Shown here: positions 8,264 through 16,931 of the stretch, in pieces
How the letters are laid out: every line of letters starts with the position of its first letter
How positions within the stretch are numbered: the first letter of the stretch is position 1
NCBI GenBank assembly: GCA_002438565.1
Contig: DJPN01000016.1
Coordinates: 1-56,558 of the forward strand
Source: Alphaproteobacteria bacterium UBA6411
GTDB taxonomy: Bacteria; Pseudomonadota; Alphaproteobacteria; CAAGCB01; CAG-977
Reading direction: 5' to 3'
Length of the DNA: 56,558 bases
Program-made: the position numbers and the translations under genes
Notes under the pieces: generated by a model
Databases searched by the model: none
The model's input: the letters and a program-made list of their open reading frames with translations, nothing else
Told to the model about the DNA's origin: nothing

Positions 8264-8302
8264 AAAAGAGTGCTTTTATAATCAAAAGCACTCTTTTTTT
8301 TG
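8264..8302 (+). terminator. Intrinsic terminator after the second OmpA-like lipoprotein
   Basis: A perfect 14-base stem pairs AAAAGAGTGCTTTT (8264-8277) with AAAAGCACTCTTTT (8284-8297) around a six-base loop, followed by more Ts. It ends about 15 bases before the cpoB start. Confidence 0.88.
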
Positions 8303-8316
8303 CGGGGGTGAGAACG

Positions 8317-9204
8317 ATGAAAAGCTTGTTTTGTTTGATGTTGTCCGTCGGTGTGCTGATGATGCCCGTTGCGGGGAATTGCGCCTCTGTCGCCGATTTG
8401 TCCGACAGAATGGACAAGCTGGAACGGTCGCTGAAAACCGTCAACAAAAAACTGTCGAACAATTATGTCGGTTCGACGAAACGCCCTGCCGAAAACGGGA
8501 CGGACGCCGCCGTTGTCAACGCGCAGGATTTGGAGGAAAACGTTCGCCAGCTGACGGGGGATGTCGAACGGATGGCTTTTGAACGCGAAGAAGACATCGA
8601 AAAGCAAAAACGGATTCAAGACGACAACGCGCAACGCTTTATCGATTTGGAAAAACGGCTGCAGGAAGTCGAACGGAAACTGCAGAAAATGACCGAAGAA
8701 AAAAATCGCGCCGAACAAGCTTTGAAAAACGCGGAAAAACAACGCAAAGACAAGGAAATCGCCGCTCAAAAGGCTGAAAAGGACAGAAAAGAGAAAATCA
8801 AGGCGGCTTACGGCAAAAAGGACGCCAAAACTTTGTACAACGAAGCGTTCGCCGCGATTAAAAAGCAAAATTACAAAAGTGCCGAAACCCAGTTTGAAGC
8901 GTTTTTGGAACTGCACCCCAAAAATGATTTGGCGGGAAATGCGCAGTATTGGTTGGGCGAATCCTACTTTGCGCGCGGTCAGTTCGACAAAGCGGCCATT
9001 GCTTTCGCCGAAGGATTCCAAAAATACCGCGACAGTCAAAAAGCTCCCGACAACCTGTTTAAACTGGGGCTGACCATGGCGCGCATGAATAAAAAGGAAG
9101 AAGCCTGCATTGCGTTTAAAAACTTTTCGGCCGAATATCCCAAAGTGTCCGAAAGTATGAAAAAACGCCTGCAAAAGGAAATGAACAAGCTTTCATGCCG
9201 CTGA
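8317..9204 (+). CDS. cpoB: CpoB/YbgF-like periplasmic coordinator protein
   Basis: From the ATG at 8317 (preceded by GGGGGTGAGAA) the product is 295 residues. It has a signal peptide ending near GNCA, a coiled-coil segment over about residues 28-165, and C-terminal TPR repeats beginning around residue 170 (LYNEAFAAIKKQNYKSAETQ) that match the CpoB/YbgF family. CpoB links peptidoglycan synthesis to Tol-driven outer-membrane constriction in other proteobacteria. The frame is open further upstream, but that would run through the previous gene and the terminator. Its 3' end overlaps tilS by ten bases. Confidence 0.93.
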   Translation: MKSLFCLMLSVGVLMMPVAGNCASVADLSDRMDKLERSLKTVNKKLSNNYVGSTKRPAENGTDAAVVNAQDLEENVRQLTGDVERMAFEREEDIEKQKRIQDDNAQRFIDLEKRLQEVERKLQKMTEEKNRAEQALKNAEKQRKDKEIAAQKAEKDRKEKIKAAYGKKDAKTLYNEAFAAIKKQNYKSAETQFEAFLELHPKNDLAGNAQYWLGESYFARGQFDKAAIAFAEGFQKYRDSQKAPDNLFKLGLTMARMNKKEEACIAFKNFSAEYPKVSESMKKRLQKEMNKLSCR

Positions 9205-10451
9205 TTTCCGATTTATTCGCCCGCGCGATGTCGGCGTTCGGCATAGGTGCGGATGACGCGTTGGCGGTTGCCGTGTCGGGCGGTGCGGACAGTATGGCGC
9301 TGTTGAAAGCCGCCGTCGATTTTTCAAAACAAAAAAACAACCGGATTGTCGTTTTGACCGTCAATCACGGGCTGCGTCCCGAATCCGCGGAGGAAGCGCG
9401 GCAGGTCGTTCGGTGGGCGCGGTCTTTGGGTGTTGACGCCGAAATTCTGGTTTGGCGGGGCGAAAAGCCGCAAACAGGCGTTGAGCAGGCGGCGCGAAAC
9501 GCCCGTTACGCGTTGCTGTTTGGCGCGTGCCGCCGGCTGAAAATCCGCAATTTGCTGCTGGGTCATCATAAGCGCGATCAGGCTGAAACCTATTTAATGC
9601 GTAAGGCGCGGGGAAGCGGCGAAATCGGGCTGGCGGGCATGTCGGCGGTGAAAAGCTTTGCGTTCGGCAGGATGCTGCGCCCTTTTTTAGGGGTTGAACC
9701 GTCCGAATTGCGGGCGTTTGCGCGTGAAAACGGGTTGCCGTGGGTGGAAGACCCGACCAACGCCACAATACAGTTTGAACGCGGGCGTTTAAGGCTGACA
9801 ACCCCGCCGGAAGTGCTGGACGACGCTTTCCGCCAAACGTTGGTTTACGGAAGAAAACGGCGCGAATTGGAAGAGCGGGTTGCCGGTTTCTATCGCAGTT
9901 TTTTAACCTTGCCGCCCATGGGGTATGCGGTTTTGCCTGTGGCTGCTTTTTCGACGGATTGCGCCGTGCTGTCCTATGCTTTGGGCGAGGTTTTGCGTGT
10001 TGTGGCGAACAAGCCTTATGCCGCCTGCAAAGCGGCGGTAGAAGATTTGATTGCCCGCGTGAACGGCGGTTTTTGCGGCGCGACTTTAAGCGGATGCCGT
10101 ATTGCTCCTGCCGGTAAAAATCGAGTGCTGATTTGGCGCGAGGAACGTTCTTTGCCGCCCGCGGCGGCGTTTGACGAAACGGGGTTTGCTTTATGGGGAA
10201 GTTTTGCGGTTTCGGCGGACGGAGAGGCGGCTCAAGGGCTGACGGTCGGGGCTGTGGGGCGGCCGCTGAAAACGGACGCCGATGTGCCCAAACGGGTCAT
10301 TCCGACTTTGCCCGCGATTTTCGACAACGAAAAGCTTTGTATTGTCCCGCATTTGGGGTATAAACAGAATCAAATGGCTTGTCAGGCGGTTTTCGCCCCG
10401 ACGTTTCCCTTGGTGCAAACGGCGGAATGGATGCCGCCTTTAACGGTTTGA
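9195..10451 (+). CDS. tilS: TilS, tRNA(Ile)-lysidine synthase
   Basis: The 418-residue protein has the N-type ATP pyrophosphatase PP-loop SGGADS at residues 28-33 and downstream GHHKRDQAETYLMR and LRPFLGVEPSELRAFA segments typical of TilS. It ligates lysine to C34 of the tRNA-Ile with a CAU anticodon, changing its reading to AUA, and is essential in most bacteria. The placement between cpoB and ftsH is the alphaproteobacterial order. Its start lies inside the end of cpoB, suggesting translational coupling. The C-terminal region is less conserved. Confidence 0.95.
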   Translation: MPLISDLFARAMSAFGIGADDALAVAVSGGADSMALLKAAVDFSKQKNNRIVVLTVNHGLRPESAEEARQVVRWARSLGVDAEILVWRGEKPQTGVEQAARNARYALLFGACRRLKIRNLLLGHHKRDQAETYLMRKARGSGEIGLAGMSAVKSFAFGRMLRPFLGVEPSELRAFARENGLPWVEDPTNATIQFERGRLRLTTPPEVLDDAFRQTLVYGRKRRELEERVAGFYRSFLTLPPMGYAVLPVAAFSTDCAVLSYALGEVLRVVANKPYAACKAAVEDLIARVNGGFCGATLSGCRIAPAGKNRVLIWREERSLPPAAAFDETGFALWGSFAVSADGEAAQGLTVGAVGRPLKTDADVPKRVIPTLPAIFDNEKLCIVPHLGYKQNQMACQAVFAPTFPLVQTAEWMPPLTV

Positions 10452-10458
10452 GGTTGAT

Positions 10459-12330
10459 TTGAACAAAAACATATTTGTTTGGCTGATTGTCGGCGTGTTG
10501 TTGTTTACACTGTACGATTCTTATTCGGGCGGGGTTGCGAACCGTTCCGTCGCGCCGCTGGCTTTTTCAGAATTTACGCAGCAGGTGCGGGACGGCAAAG
10601 TGCAGGAAGTTGTCTTGCAGGGCAGTAAAATCGCGGGTCAGCTGACAGACGGGCGCAAGTTCGCTTTGTACGCTCCCGAAGACGCGGGGCTGGTTCCGCT
10701 GCTGTTGGAAAAAAACGTGCGCGTTACCGCCGTTCCGTTAGAAGGCGAAAGCTCGTTTTGGGCGGGGGTTGTGTATTGGCTGCCGTTCATTCTGTTTATT
10801 GGCGTGTGGGTGTTCTTTATGCGCCAAATGGCGGCCGGCAACGGCAAGGCGATGAGCTTCGGCAAATCCCGCGCCCGCATGATAGAAGGGCAGGGCAAAG
10901 TCACGTTCGCCGATGTCGCGGGCATTGACGAAGCCAAGGAGGATTTGGTCGAAATCGTCGATTATTTGAAAGATCCCGAACGGTTCCAGCGCTTGGGCGG
11001 GAAAATTCCCCGCGGCGTTTTGCTGGTCGGTCCTCCGGGAACGGGGAAAACGCTGCTGGCGAAAGCGATTGCGGGCGAAGCGAACGTGCCGTTCTTTACG
11101 ATTTCGGGGTCGGATTTCGTCGAAATGTTCGTCGGCGTCGGCGCGTCGCGCGTGCGCGATATGTTTGAACAAGCCAAAAAACACGCGCCGTGTCTGGTCT
11201 TTATCGACGAAATCGACGCGGTCGGGCGTCACCGCGGCGCGGGATTGGGCGGCGGCAATGACGAACGCGAACAGACGCTGAACCAGCTGCTGGTCGAAAT
11301 GGACGGTTTCGACACGAACGAAGCGGTGATTTTGATTGCCGCGACGAACCGTCCCGATGTGCTTGACCCCGCTTTGCTGCGCCCCGGCCGTTTCGACAGA
11401 CAGGTTGTTGTGCCGAATCCCGATTTGGCGGGACGCGAGAAAATCCTGTTGGTGCATATGAAAAAAAGCCCGATGGGGCCCGATGTCGACGCGAAAAAAA
11501 TCGCGCGCGGCACCCCCGGATTTTCGGGCGCGGATTTGGCGAATTTGGTCAACGAAGCGGCTTTGCTGGCGGCGCGTCGCAACAAGCGTGTGGTCACCAT
11601 GGCGGAGTTTGAATACGCCAAGGACAAAGTCATGATGGGCGCGGAACGCAAATCCCACATTATGACCGAAGACGACAAGAAAATGACCGCTTACCACGAA
11701 GCGGGGCACGCGCTGATGATGCTGGAATCGCCCCATTCCGATCCGTTGCACAAAGTCACCATCATTCCGCGCGGCAGGGCGTTGGGCGTTACCATGTCTT
11801 TGCCGACGGATGACAAGGATTCGCGGTCGTACATCTATTTGAAAGAACGCATGGGCATCTGTTTCGGCGGGCGCGTGGCGGAGGAAATGATTTTCGGCGC
11901 GGACAACGTGTCGACAGGCGCGTCGCAGGACATCCGCGTCGCGACGAACATCGCGCGCAGCATGGTCACCCAGTGGGGCATGAACAAGGAAATCGGTCCC
12001 ATCGCGGTCGAAGAACCCGACGGCGAGGTGTTCTTGGGCTATTCGATTTCCCAGCGCAAAAACGTTTCCGAAGAACTGGCGGCGCGCGTCGACGCGGAAA
12101 TCAAGGCGTTGATTGACGAAGCGTATCAGCATTGCCAGTCGGTTCTGCACGAAAAGCGCGACGAACTGGAGCGCATCGCGCAGGGGCTTTTGGAATACGA
12201 AACGCTGACGGCGGACGAGGTTCACGCTTTGATAAAAGGCGAAAAAATCACCCGCGAGGAAGAGGGCGTTCACATCTCGGCGCGTTCGACCGTCCCCGTA
12301 ACGGACGACGACGGCGAAGCGTCCGAATAA
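10459..12330 (+). CDS. ftsH: FtsH, membrane-bound ATP-dependent zinc protease
   Basis: The 623-residue AAA+ protease starts at TTG 10459, seven bases after tilS and preceded by GAGG. It has two N-terminal membrane helices (about residues 4-20 and 100-120) around a small periplasmic domain, Walker A GPPGTGKT at 191-198, Walker B FIDEIDAVG, an SRH region, and the zinc site HEAGH at 413-417. FtsH degrades misfolded membrane proteins and short-lived regulators. The family's usual length and features are intact; the C-terminal tail is acidic. Confidence 0.98.
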   Translation: MNKNIFVWLIVGVLLFTLYDSYSGGVANRSVAPLAFSEFTQQVRDGKVQEVVLQGSKIAGQLTDGRKFALYAPEDAGLVPLLLEKNVRVTAVPLEGESSFWAGVVYWLPFILFIGVWVFFMRQMAAGNGKAMSFGKSRARMIEGQGKVTFADVAGIDEAKEDLVEIVDYLKDPERFQRLGGKIPRGVLLVGPPGTGKTLLAKAIAGEANVPFFTISGSDFVEMFVGVGASRVRDMFEQAKKHAPCLVFIDEIDAVGRHRGAGLGGGNDEREQTLNQLLVEMDGFDTNEAVILIAATNRPDVLDPALLRPGRFDRQVVVPNPDLAGREKILLVHMKKSPMGPDVDAKKIARGTPGFSGADLANLVNEAALLAARRNKRVVTMAEFEYAKDKVMMGAERKSHIMTEDDKKMTAYHEAGHALMMLESPHSDPLHKVTIIPRGRALGVTMSLPTDDKDSRSYIYLKERMGICFGGRVAEEMIFGADNVSTGASQDIRVATNIARSMVTQWGMNKEIGPIAVEEPDGEVFLGYSISQRKNVSEELAARVDAEIKALIDEAYQHCQSVLHEKRDELERIAQGLLEYETLTADEVHALIKGEKITREEEGVHISARSTVPVTDDDGEASE

Positions 12331-12409
12331 ATTGTAACCAAAAGTGTATTGAGCTTTCGGCCGTGTTTGCTTAAAACAAAGCAAATTCGACCGTAAAAGG
12401 AGTTTTATT

Positions 12410-13786
12410 ATGGCAGTACGCAAATTGTTCGGCACGGACGGGGTTCGGGGCAAAGCCAACCAATACCCGATGACGGCTGAAATCGCTTTGAAATTGGGCA
12501 TTGCGGCGGGGTCTTTGTTCAAAAAAGGCGAACACCGCTGCCGCGTTGTTATCGGCAAGGACACCCGTTTGTCGGGTTATATGATTGAAACCGCGCTGAC
12601 ATCGGGCTTTACCGCCGTCGGTATGGATGTTTTGCTGCTGGGTCCCATGCCCACCCCCGCGGTGGCAATGCTGACCCGTTCGATGCGCGCCGATTTGGGC
12701 GTCGTGATTTCGGCGTCCCACAACCCGTACGAAGACAACGGCATTAAATTTTTCGGTCCCGACGGCTACAAACTGTCCGACGAAACCGAATTGGAAATCG
12801 AAAGCCGCGTGTTGGGCAACATTGACGACTATCTGGCGCCGTCGTCGCAAATCGGTCAAGCCAAGCGGCTGGACGACGCTATCGGGCGCTATATCGAATA
12901 CGCCAAACAGACGTTCCCGCGCGGCAAAACGCTGGAGGGGCTGAAAGTCGTTCTGGACTGCGCAAACGGCGCGTCCTACCGCGTCGCGCCGACCGTTTTG
13001 TACGAACTGGGCGCGGAAGTCGTCGCTATCGGCGTCGACCCCGACGGCCGCAACATCAACGACAACTGCGGCGCGGTGCATACCGACCGCATGTGCGACG
13101 AAGTCGTCAAGCACGGTGCGGATATCGGCATTGCTTTGGACGGCGACGCCGACCGCTTGATTGTCTGCGACGAAAAGGGACAAGTCATCGACGGCGACCA
13201 AATTTTGGCTCTGGTCAGCCGCGAATGGAAACAAGCGGGTATTCTGAAAGGCAACGGCGTGGTTACGACCGTGATGTCGAATTTGGGATTGGAACGCTAT
13301 TTGAAAGCCAACGGCATGAACCACATCCGCACGAAAGTCGGCGACCGCTACGTTGTCGAAAAAATGCGCGAAGACGGCTACAATCTGGGCGGCGAACAGT
13401 CGGGGCACTTGATTTTGGGCGAACATTCGACAACGGGCGACGGATTGGTCGCGGCTTTGCAAGTTTGCGCAGCCGTGTTGAAAGAAAAACGTCCCGTCAG
13501 CGAAGTCATGCACTTGTTTGAACCCGTGCCGCAACTGTTGAAAAACGTCCGCCTGTCGGACAGAACGCTGGCCAAAACCGCTTTGGAAAGCGACAGTTTG
13601 AAAATCGTTATCGACAAAACGGAACGCACGCTGGGCGACAGCGGTCGCCTGCTGATTCGCGCGTCGGGGACGGAACCCCTTATCCGCATTATGCTTGAGG
13701 GCGAAGACCGCGACCAAATCAAAGCCATGGCGGACGAAATCGCCGACGCTTTGGTTGCCGAAGTCGCCGCTTTGGAAGCCCGCTGA
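12410..13786 (+). CDS. glmM: GlmM, phosphoglucosamine mutase
   Basis: The 458-residue alpha-phosphohexomutase converts glucosamine-6-phosphate to glucosamine-1-phosphate on the way to UDP-GlcNAc for peptidoglycan and LPS. It has the catalytic phosphoserine loop VISASHNPYEDNGIKFF, the metal loop ALDGDADRLIVCD and the C-terminal phosphate-binding RASGTEPLIRIM motif. AAAAGGAG precedes the ATG. Many alphaproteobacteria have folP between ftsH and glmM; it is absent here. Confidence 0.98.
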   Translation: MAVRKLFGTDGVRGKANQYPMTAEIALKLGIAAGSLFKKGEHRCRVVIGKDTRLSGYMIETALTSGFTAVGMDVLLLGPMPTPAVAMLTRSMRADLGVVISASHNPYEDNGIKFFGPDGYKLSDETELEIESRVLGNIDDYLAPSSQIGQAKRLDDAIGRYIEYAKQTFPRGKTLEGLKVVLDCANGASYRVAPTVLYELGAEVVAIGVDPDGRNINDNCGAVHTDRMCDEVVKHGADIGIALDGDADRLIVCDEKGQVIDGDQILALVSREWKQAGILKGNGVVTTVMSNLGLERYLKANGMNHIRTKVGDRYVVEKMREDGYNLGGEQSGHLILGEHSTTGDGLVAALQVCAAVLKEKRPVSEVMHLFEPVPQLLKNVRLSDRTLAKTALESDSLKIVIDKTERTLGDSGRLLIRASGTEPLIRIMLEGEDRDQIKAMADEIADALVAEVAALEAR

Positions 13787-13797
13787 AAGGATTGATT

Positions 13798-14949
13798 ATG
13801 AAACCCGAAACAAAACCCCGCTGCCCGAATTTTTCATCGGGTCCCTGCGCGAAACGTCCGAATTGGGACGCCAACAATCTGTTTTTAAACGATTTGGGGC
13901 GGTCGCACCGTTCGGCTTTGGGGCATGAACGGCTGAAGCTCGCCATCGATTTGATGAAAGAAGTGCTGGAAATTCCCGAATCCTACCGCGTCGGCATTAT
14001 GCCTGCGTCGGACACGGGCGCGGTGGAAGCCGCGTTGTGGTCTTTGCTGGGACCGCGCGGAATTGACGTGTTTTCGTGGGAAACGTTCGGCAAAGGCTGG
14101 GGTGTGGATATCACCAAGCAGCTGAAACTGTCCGACGTGCGAATCTTTGACGCGCCGTACGGCAAACTGCCCGATTTGACCCAAGCCGACAAAGACCGCG
14201 ACATCGTGTTTGCGTGGAACGGTACAACGTCCGGCGTTTGCGTGCCGAACGGCGATTGGATTGCCGACGACCGCAAGGGCTTGACGATTTGCGACGCGAC
14301 CTCTGCCGCTTTTGCCATGGAATTGCCGTGGGACAAGCTGGACGTGGTCACCTTTTCGTGGCAGAAAGCGCTGGGCGGCGAAGCGGCGCACGGTGTTCTG
14401 GTGCTGAGCCCACGCGCCGTCGAACGGTTGGAAAGCTATGACCCCGCGTGGCCGATGCCCAAGATTTTCCGTATGAAAAAGGACGGCAAAATCAACGAAG
14501 GCATTTTTGTCGGCGACACGATTAACACGCCGTCCATGCTTTGCGTCGAAGACATCATTGACGCCTTGAATTGGGGCAAATCCGTCGGCGGGCTGAAAGG
14601 CTTGATTGCGCGGTCGATGAACAACTTTAAAGTTTTGGAAAAATTCGTCGCCGCTTCGGATTGGGCGGATTTTCTGGTGGACAAGGCGGAATACCGTTCC
14701 AACACTTCCGTTTGTCTGAAAATCAAAGCGCCGTGGTTCGCGGAACTGTCCGCGGACGGCCAAAAGGCGTTTTGCAAGAAAATGGTCAAGCTGCTGGGCG
14801 ACGAAGGCGCGGCGTATGACTGCGGTTCGTACAAGGACGCGCCCGCGGGATTGCGCGTGTGGTGCGGCGCGACGGTTGAAGCGGCGGACGTTGAAAAACT
14901 TTGCGCTTGGCTGGATTGGGCATACCAAACGGCGAAAAACGAACAATGA
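13798..14949 (+). CDS. serC: SerC, phosphoserine aminotransferase (alphaproteobacterial type)
   Basis: From the ATG at 13798 the product is 383 residues; a TTG two codons earlier is open, but AAAGGA is spaced for the ATG. The NFSSGPCAKRPNWD opening and overall length are characteristic of the alphaproteobacterial/archaeal-like SerC branch. The pyridoxal-phosphate lysine is in FSWQKALGGEAAHG. It makes 3-phosphoserine from 3-phosphohydroxypyruvate and glutamate. The gene follows glmM by 11 bases and ends at a strong terminator. SerA and SerB are not in the window. Confidence 0.95.
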   Translation: MKPETKPRCPNFSSGPCAKRPNWDANNLFLNDLGRSHRSALGHERLKLAIDLMKEVLEIPESYRVGIMPASDTGAVEAALWSLLGPRGIDVFSWETFGKGWGVDITKQLKLSDVRIFDAPYGKLPDLTQADKDRDIVFAWNGTTSGVCVPNGDWIADDRKGLTICDATSAAFAMELPWDKLDVVTFSWQKALGGEAAHGVLVLSPRAVERLESYDPAWPMPKIFRMKKDGKINEGIFVGDTINTPSMLCVEDIIDALNWGKSVGGLKGLIARSMNNFKVLEKFVAASDWADFLVDKAEYRSNTSVCLKIKAPWFAELSADGQKAFCKKMVKLLGDEGAAYDCGSYKDAPAGLRVWCGATVEAADVEKLCAWLDWAYQTAKNEQ

Positions 14950-14952
14950 AAC

Positions 14953-14981
14953 AAAAGCCCCCCGAAAAAGGGGGCTTTTTT
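14953..14981 (+). terminator. Intrinsic terminator after serC
   Basis: AAAAGCCCCC at 14953-14962 pairs with GGGGGCTTTT at 14970-14979 around a seven-base loop, followed by T residues. It ends the tilS-ftsH-glmM-serC series. Confidence 0.9.
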
Positions 14982-15013
14982 GCGAAAAAGGGCGGAAATG
15001 CAACCTTTTTTGA

Positions 15014-15043
15014 TTGACGCGGTCAAAAGGATTGTTTTAAACT
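15014..15043 (+). promoter_or_regulatory. Putative promoter of the HU gene
   Basis: TTGACG at 15014-15019 and TAAACT at 15038-15043 are 18 bases apart, about 65 bases before the GTG start of HU. The -35 box is a five-of-six match. An upstream terminator isolates HU as its own transcription unit. Confidence 0.5.
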
Positions 15044-15107
15044 CTGCATTAGATTCGGAAAAACGGATCGAAGTTAATCTTTAATTTTTTTTAGAGGGAG
15101 TCCTCAA

Positions 15108-15380
15108 GTGAATAAAAATGATCTCGTAGCTGAAGTAGCTAAAAACACCGGTTTGTCCAAAACGGACGCCGCCAAATCCGTCGACGCTTTTTTGAACGCT
15201 GTTGAAGGCGCTCTGAAAAAAGGCGACGAAGTCCGCTTGGTCGGCTTCGGCACGTTCAGCATTGCCACGCGCGCTGCGACCGAAGGCCGCAACCCCCGCA
15301 CGGGCGCCAAAATCAATATTCCGGCTTCCAAACAGCCGAAATTCAAAGCCGGCAAAGGCTTGAAGGACGCCGTGAACTAA
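15108..15380 (+). CDS. hup: HU-type DNA-binding protein
   Basis: The 90-residue histone-like protein has the complete HU fold, including VRLVGFGTFSI and the DNA-contacting arm GRNPRTGAKINIPASKQPKF. HU bends and compacts DNA and assists replication and recombination. It starts with GTG at 15108 behind GAGGGAG. Sequence and length fit HU rather than IHF, although the two are close relatives. It is monocistronic, flanked by terminators. Confidence 0.96.
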   Translation: MNKNDLVAEVAKNTGLSKTDAAKSVDAFLNAVEGALKKGDEVRLVGFGTFSIATRAATEGRNPRTGAKINIPASKQPKFKAGKGLKDAVN

Positions 15381-15397
15381 GCTGTTCACAGTTTAAA

Positions 15398-15437
15398 AAA
15401 ACGGGCGGTTTGCTGTTGGCAAGCCGCTTGTTTTTTT
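15398..15437. terminator. Terminator between HU and the convergent rsm22-like gene
   Basis: GCGGTTTGC at 15405-15413 pairs (one G-T) with GCAAGCCGC at 15419-15427, followed by TTG and seven Ts; the upstream A run gives a weaker U tract for the opposite strand. The T run reaches the stop codon of the convergent minus-strand gene. Confidence 0.8.
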
Positions 15438-16323
15438 ATAAAGCGTCGCCGGTCTTCGCTTTGCGGGCGATTTTGTAAAGGGCTTTGTCGGATTTGAAAA
15501 CCGTTTTTTCGATAATTCCGTCGGGTGTGCAAAGCGTCAATCCGACTTTGTTCGTTCCGATTTGCGGGTGGCGCAAAACTCGGGCTGAACGACGCAAAGC
15601 AGGGGCTTTTGTCAAAGCGATGAAAGAAAACTTTTCATCCTCGAACGGGGCGTCGCCGCCTTTCAGCTGTTTGTGCAGGCGGCTGCGTTCGATGCGGCAG
15701 GCAAAATGGCACCATTCGGCGCACGGCTTGTCATGCGGGCAGGGGGCGGCGACATGTGCGCCGCGTTCTGTCAAATCCGTGCGTATTTTTTGCAGCAGGG
15801 CGACCGATTCGGGCAAAGCGGATTCGACAATCAGCAAAACGCTTTCTGCGGCGTTCCACAGCTTTCGCGCGGCAAAAATCGGATCGGCGACTTCGTTTAA
15901 CATATAAGACGCGACGACCAAATCCGCCGTTTCCGGCAAATCGTCCGCCGCAATATCAAAAGCGCGCCAGTCCGCGGCGACAAGCTTTTGCCCCAAATCC
16001 CGCATAACGGCTGCGCGTTCCAAACAAACGGCGCTTTTCAAATCCAGCAGTTGTTGAGCCGCCAAAGTCGCCGCCCCCGTTCCCGCGCCGACGTCCAACA
16101 ATGTTTCGGGCGGCGTTTCCAACGTTTCCAAAGTCAGCTCCAACGCTCTGGCGACCGCCCCGAATGTCGCGGGCATGCGCGTTGCGGCATAAGCGGCCGC
16201 TTCGGCCGCCGTTTTCAAGCTTTTGTTGCGCCCCGTGCGGTAACGCAGGCTGATGTCGGCGGCGGTTTGTTTCAAACCGTTCGTTTGTTCCAAAAGGAAA
16301 CGGACTTCGGGCGGAAAAATCAT
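15436..16323 (-). CDS. Rsm22-family ribosomal RNA methyltransferase-like protein
   Basis: The 295-residue protein (from the ATG at 16323) has a SAM-binding LLDVGAGTGAATLAA segment and the Rsm22 family cysteine signature CPHDKPCAEWCHF. Rsm22 proteins associate with the small ribosomal subunit, mainly in mitochondria and alphaproteobacteria, and are thought to methylate rRNA or bind an Fe-S cluster. A GTG at 16359 would add 12 residues, but the MIFPPEV start fits family N-termini better. It is convergent with HU and divergent from the next gene by under 90 bases. Confidence 0.88.
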   Translation of the reverse strand: MIFPPEVRFLLEQTNGLKQTAADISLRYRTGRNKSLKTAAEAAAYAATRMPATFGAVARALELTLETLETPPETLLDVGAGTGAATLAAQQLLDLKSAVCLERAAVMRDLGQKLVAADWRAFDIAADDLPETADLVVASYMLNEVADPIFAARKLWNAAESVLLIVESALPESVALLQKIRTDLTERGAHVAAPCPHDKPCAEWCHFACRIERSRLHKQLKGGDAPFEDEKFSFIALTKAPALRRSARVLRHPQIGTNKVGLTLCTPDGIIEKTVFKSDKALYKIARKAKTGDAL

Positions 16324-16410
16324 TTTTGACCTGCAGTTGTTTAAAGTGCTTGTATTCACAGCATATTGCTTTAAAATAAATCAACCGTAAAGATTTTTGG
16401 AGGAACAAGC

Positions 16411-16920
16411 ATGTTTTTATCCGCATTGGCTGTCGCTTTTTTGATGACGACAAAAGCGTTCGCGAATCCCGCGTGCGCCGTTTGCACGGTGGCTATCGGG
16501 GCATCGTTGGAAATCGCGCGCAAACTGGGCGTCGACGACAATATTGTCGGGCTGTGGGCGGGCGCGCTGCTGGCTCTGCTGGGCTATTGGCTGATTTTGT
16601 GGTTTAACAAGAAAAAATGGTTCTTTAAAGGGCGCGATTTCATTCTGATGGCGGTTTCCATCGGCTCAATCGGCTTTATGTACCTGCGCGATTTGGTGTA
16701 TTCGCCGCGTCCCATGCTGTATGTGTTTTACATGGATCCGTTTCTGTTCTGCACGCTGGCCGGCGCCGCTTTGTTCATCTACACCGAAAAACTGTATTTC
16801 CGGATGAAAGACCGCAACGGCGGACACGCCCATTTCCCGTTTGAAAAAGTCGTGATGCCCGTTGTCGTGCTGTTTGCCGCCAGCATGTATCTGAATTATT
16901 TCCCGATTTCCGCCTTTTAA
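16411..16920 (+). CDS. Uncharacterised five-helix membrane protein with an N-terminal CxxC
   Basis: The 169-residue protein has an N-terminal hydrophobic segment ending AFANP, then ACAVCTVAIGASLEIARKLG with a CxxC at the membrane face, and about four further membrane helices near residues 42-62, 75-92, 107-128 and 146-165. The CxxC-TVAIG segment near a leader is reminiscent of small membrane proteins of unknown function in anaerobes and could bind metal or form a disulfide. AGGA precedes the ATG at 16411. It probably forms an operon with the next gene, 11 bases downstream. Confidence 0.75.
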   Translation: MFLSALAVAFLMTTKAFANPACAVCTVAIGASLEIARKLGVDDNIVGLWAGALLALLGYWLILWFNKKKWFFKGRDFILMAVSIGSIGFMYLRDLVYSPRPMLYVFYMDPFLFCTLAGAALFIYTEKLYFRMKDRNGGHAHFPFEKVVMPVVVLFAASMYLNYFPISAF

Positions 16921-16931
16921 GGAGAAGTTTT

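Noticed and set aside
8264..8302. Promoter for cpoB inside the second hairpin
   Set aside because: Perfect stem plus T run fits an intrinsic terminator; no -35/-10 pair with correct spacing is present between it and the start.
10738..12564. A 608-residue open frame on the minus strand across ftsH
   Set aside because: It is the antisense shadow of ftsH. The real gene has catalytic motifs; the antisense frame is Arg/His/Phe-rich and has no recognisable motif.
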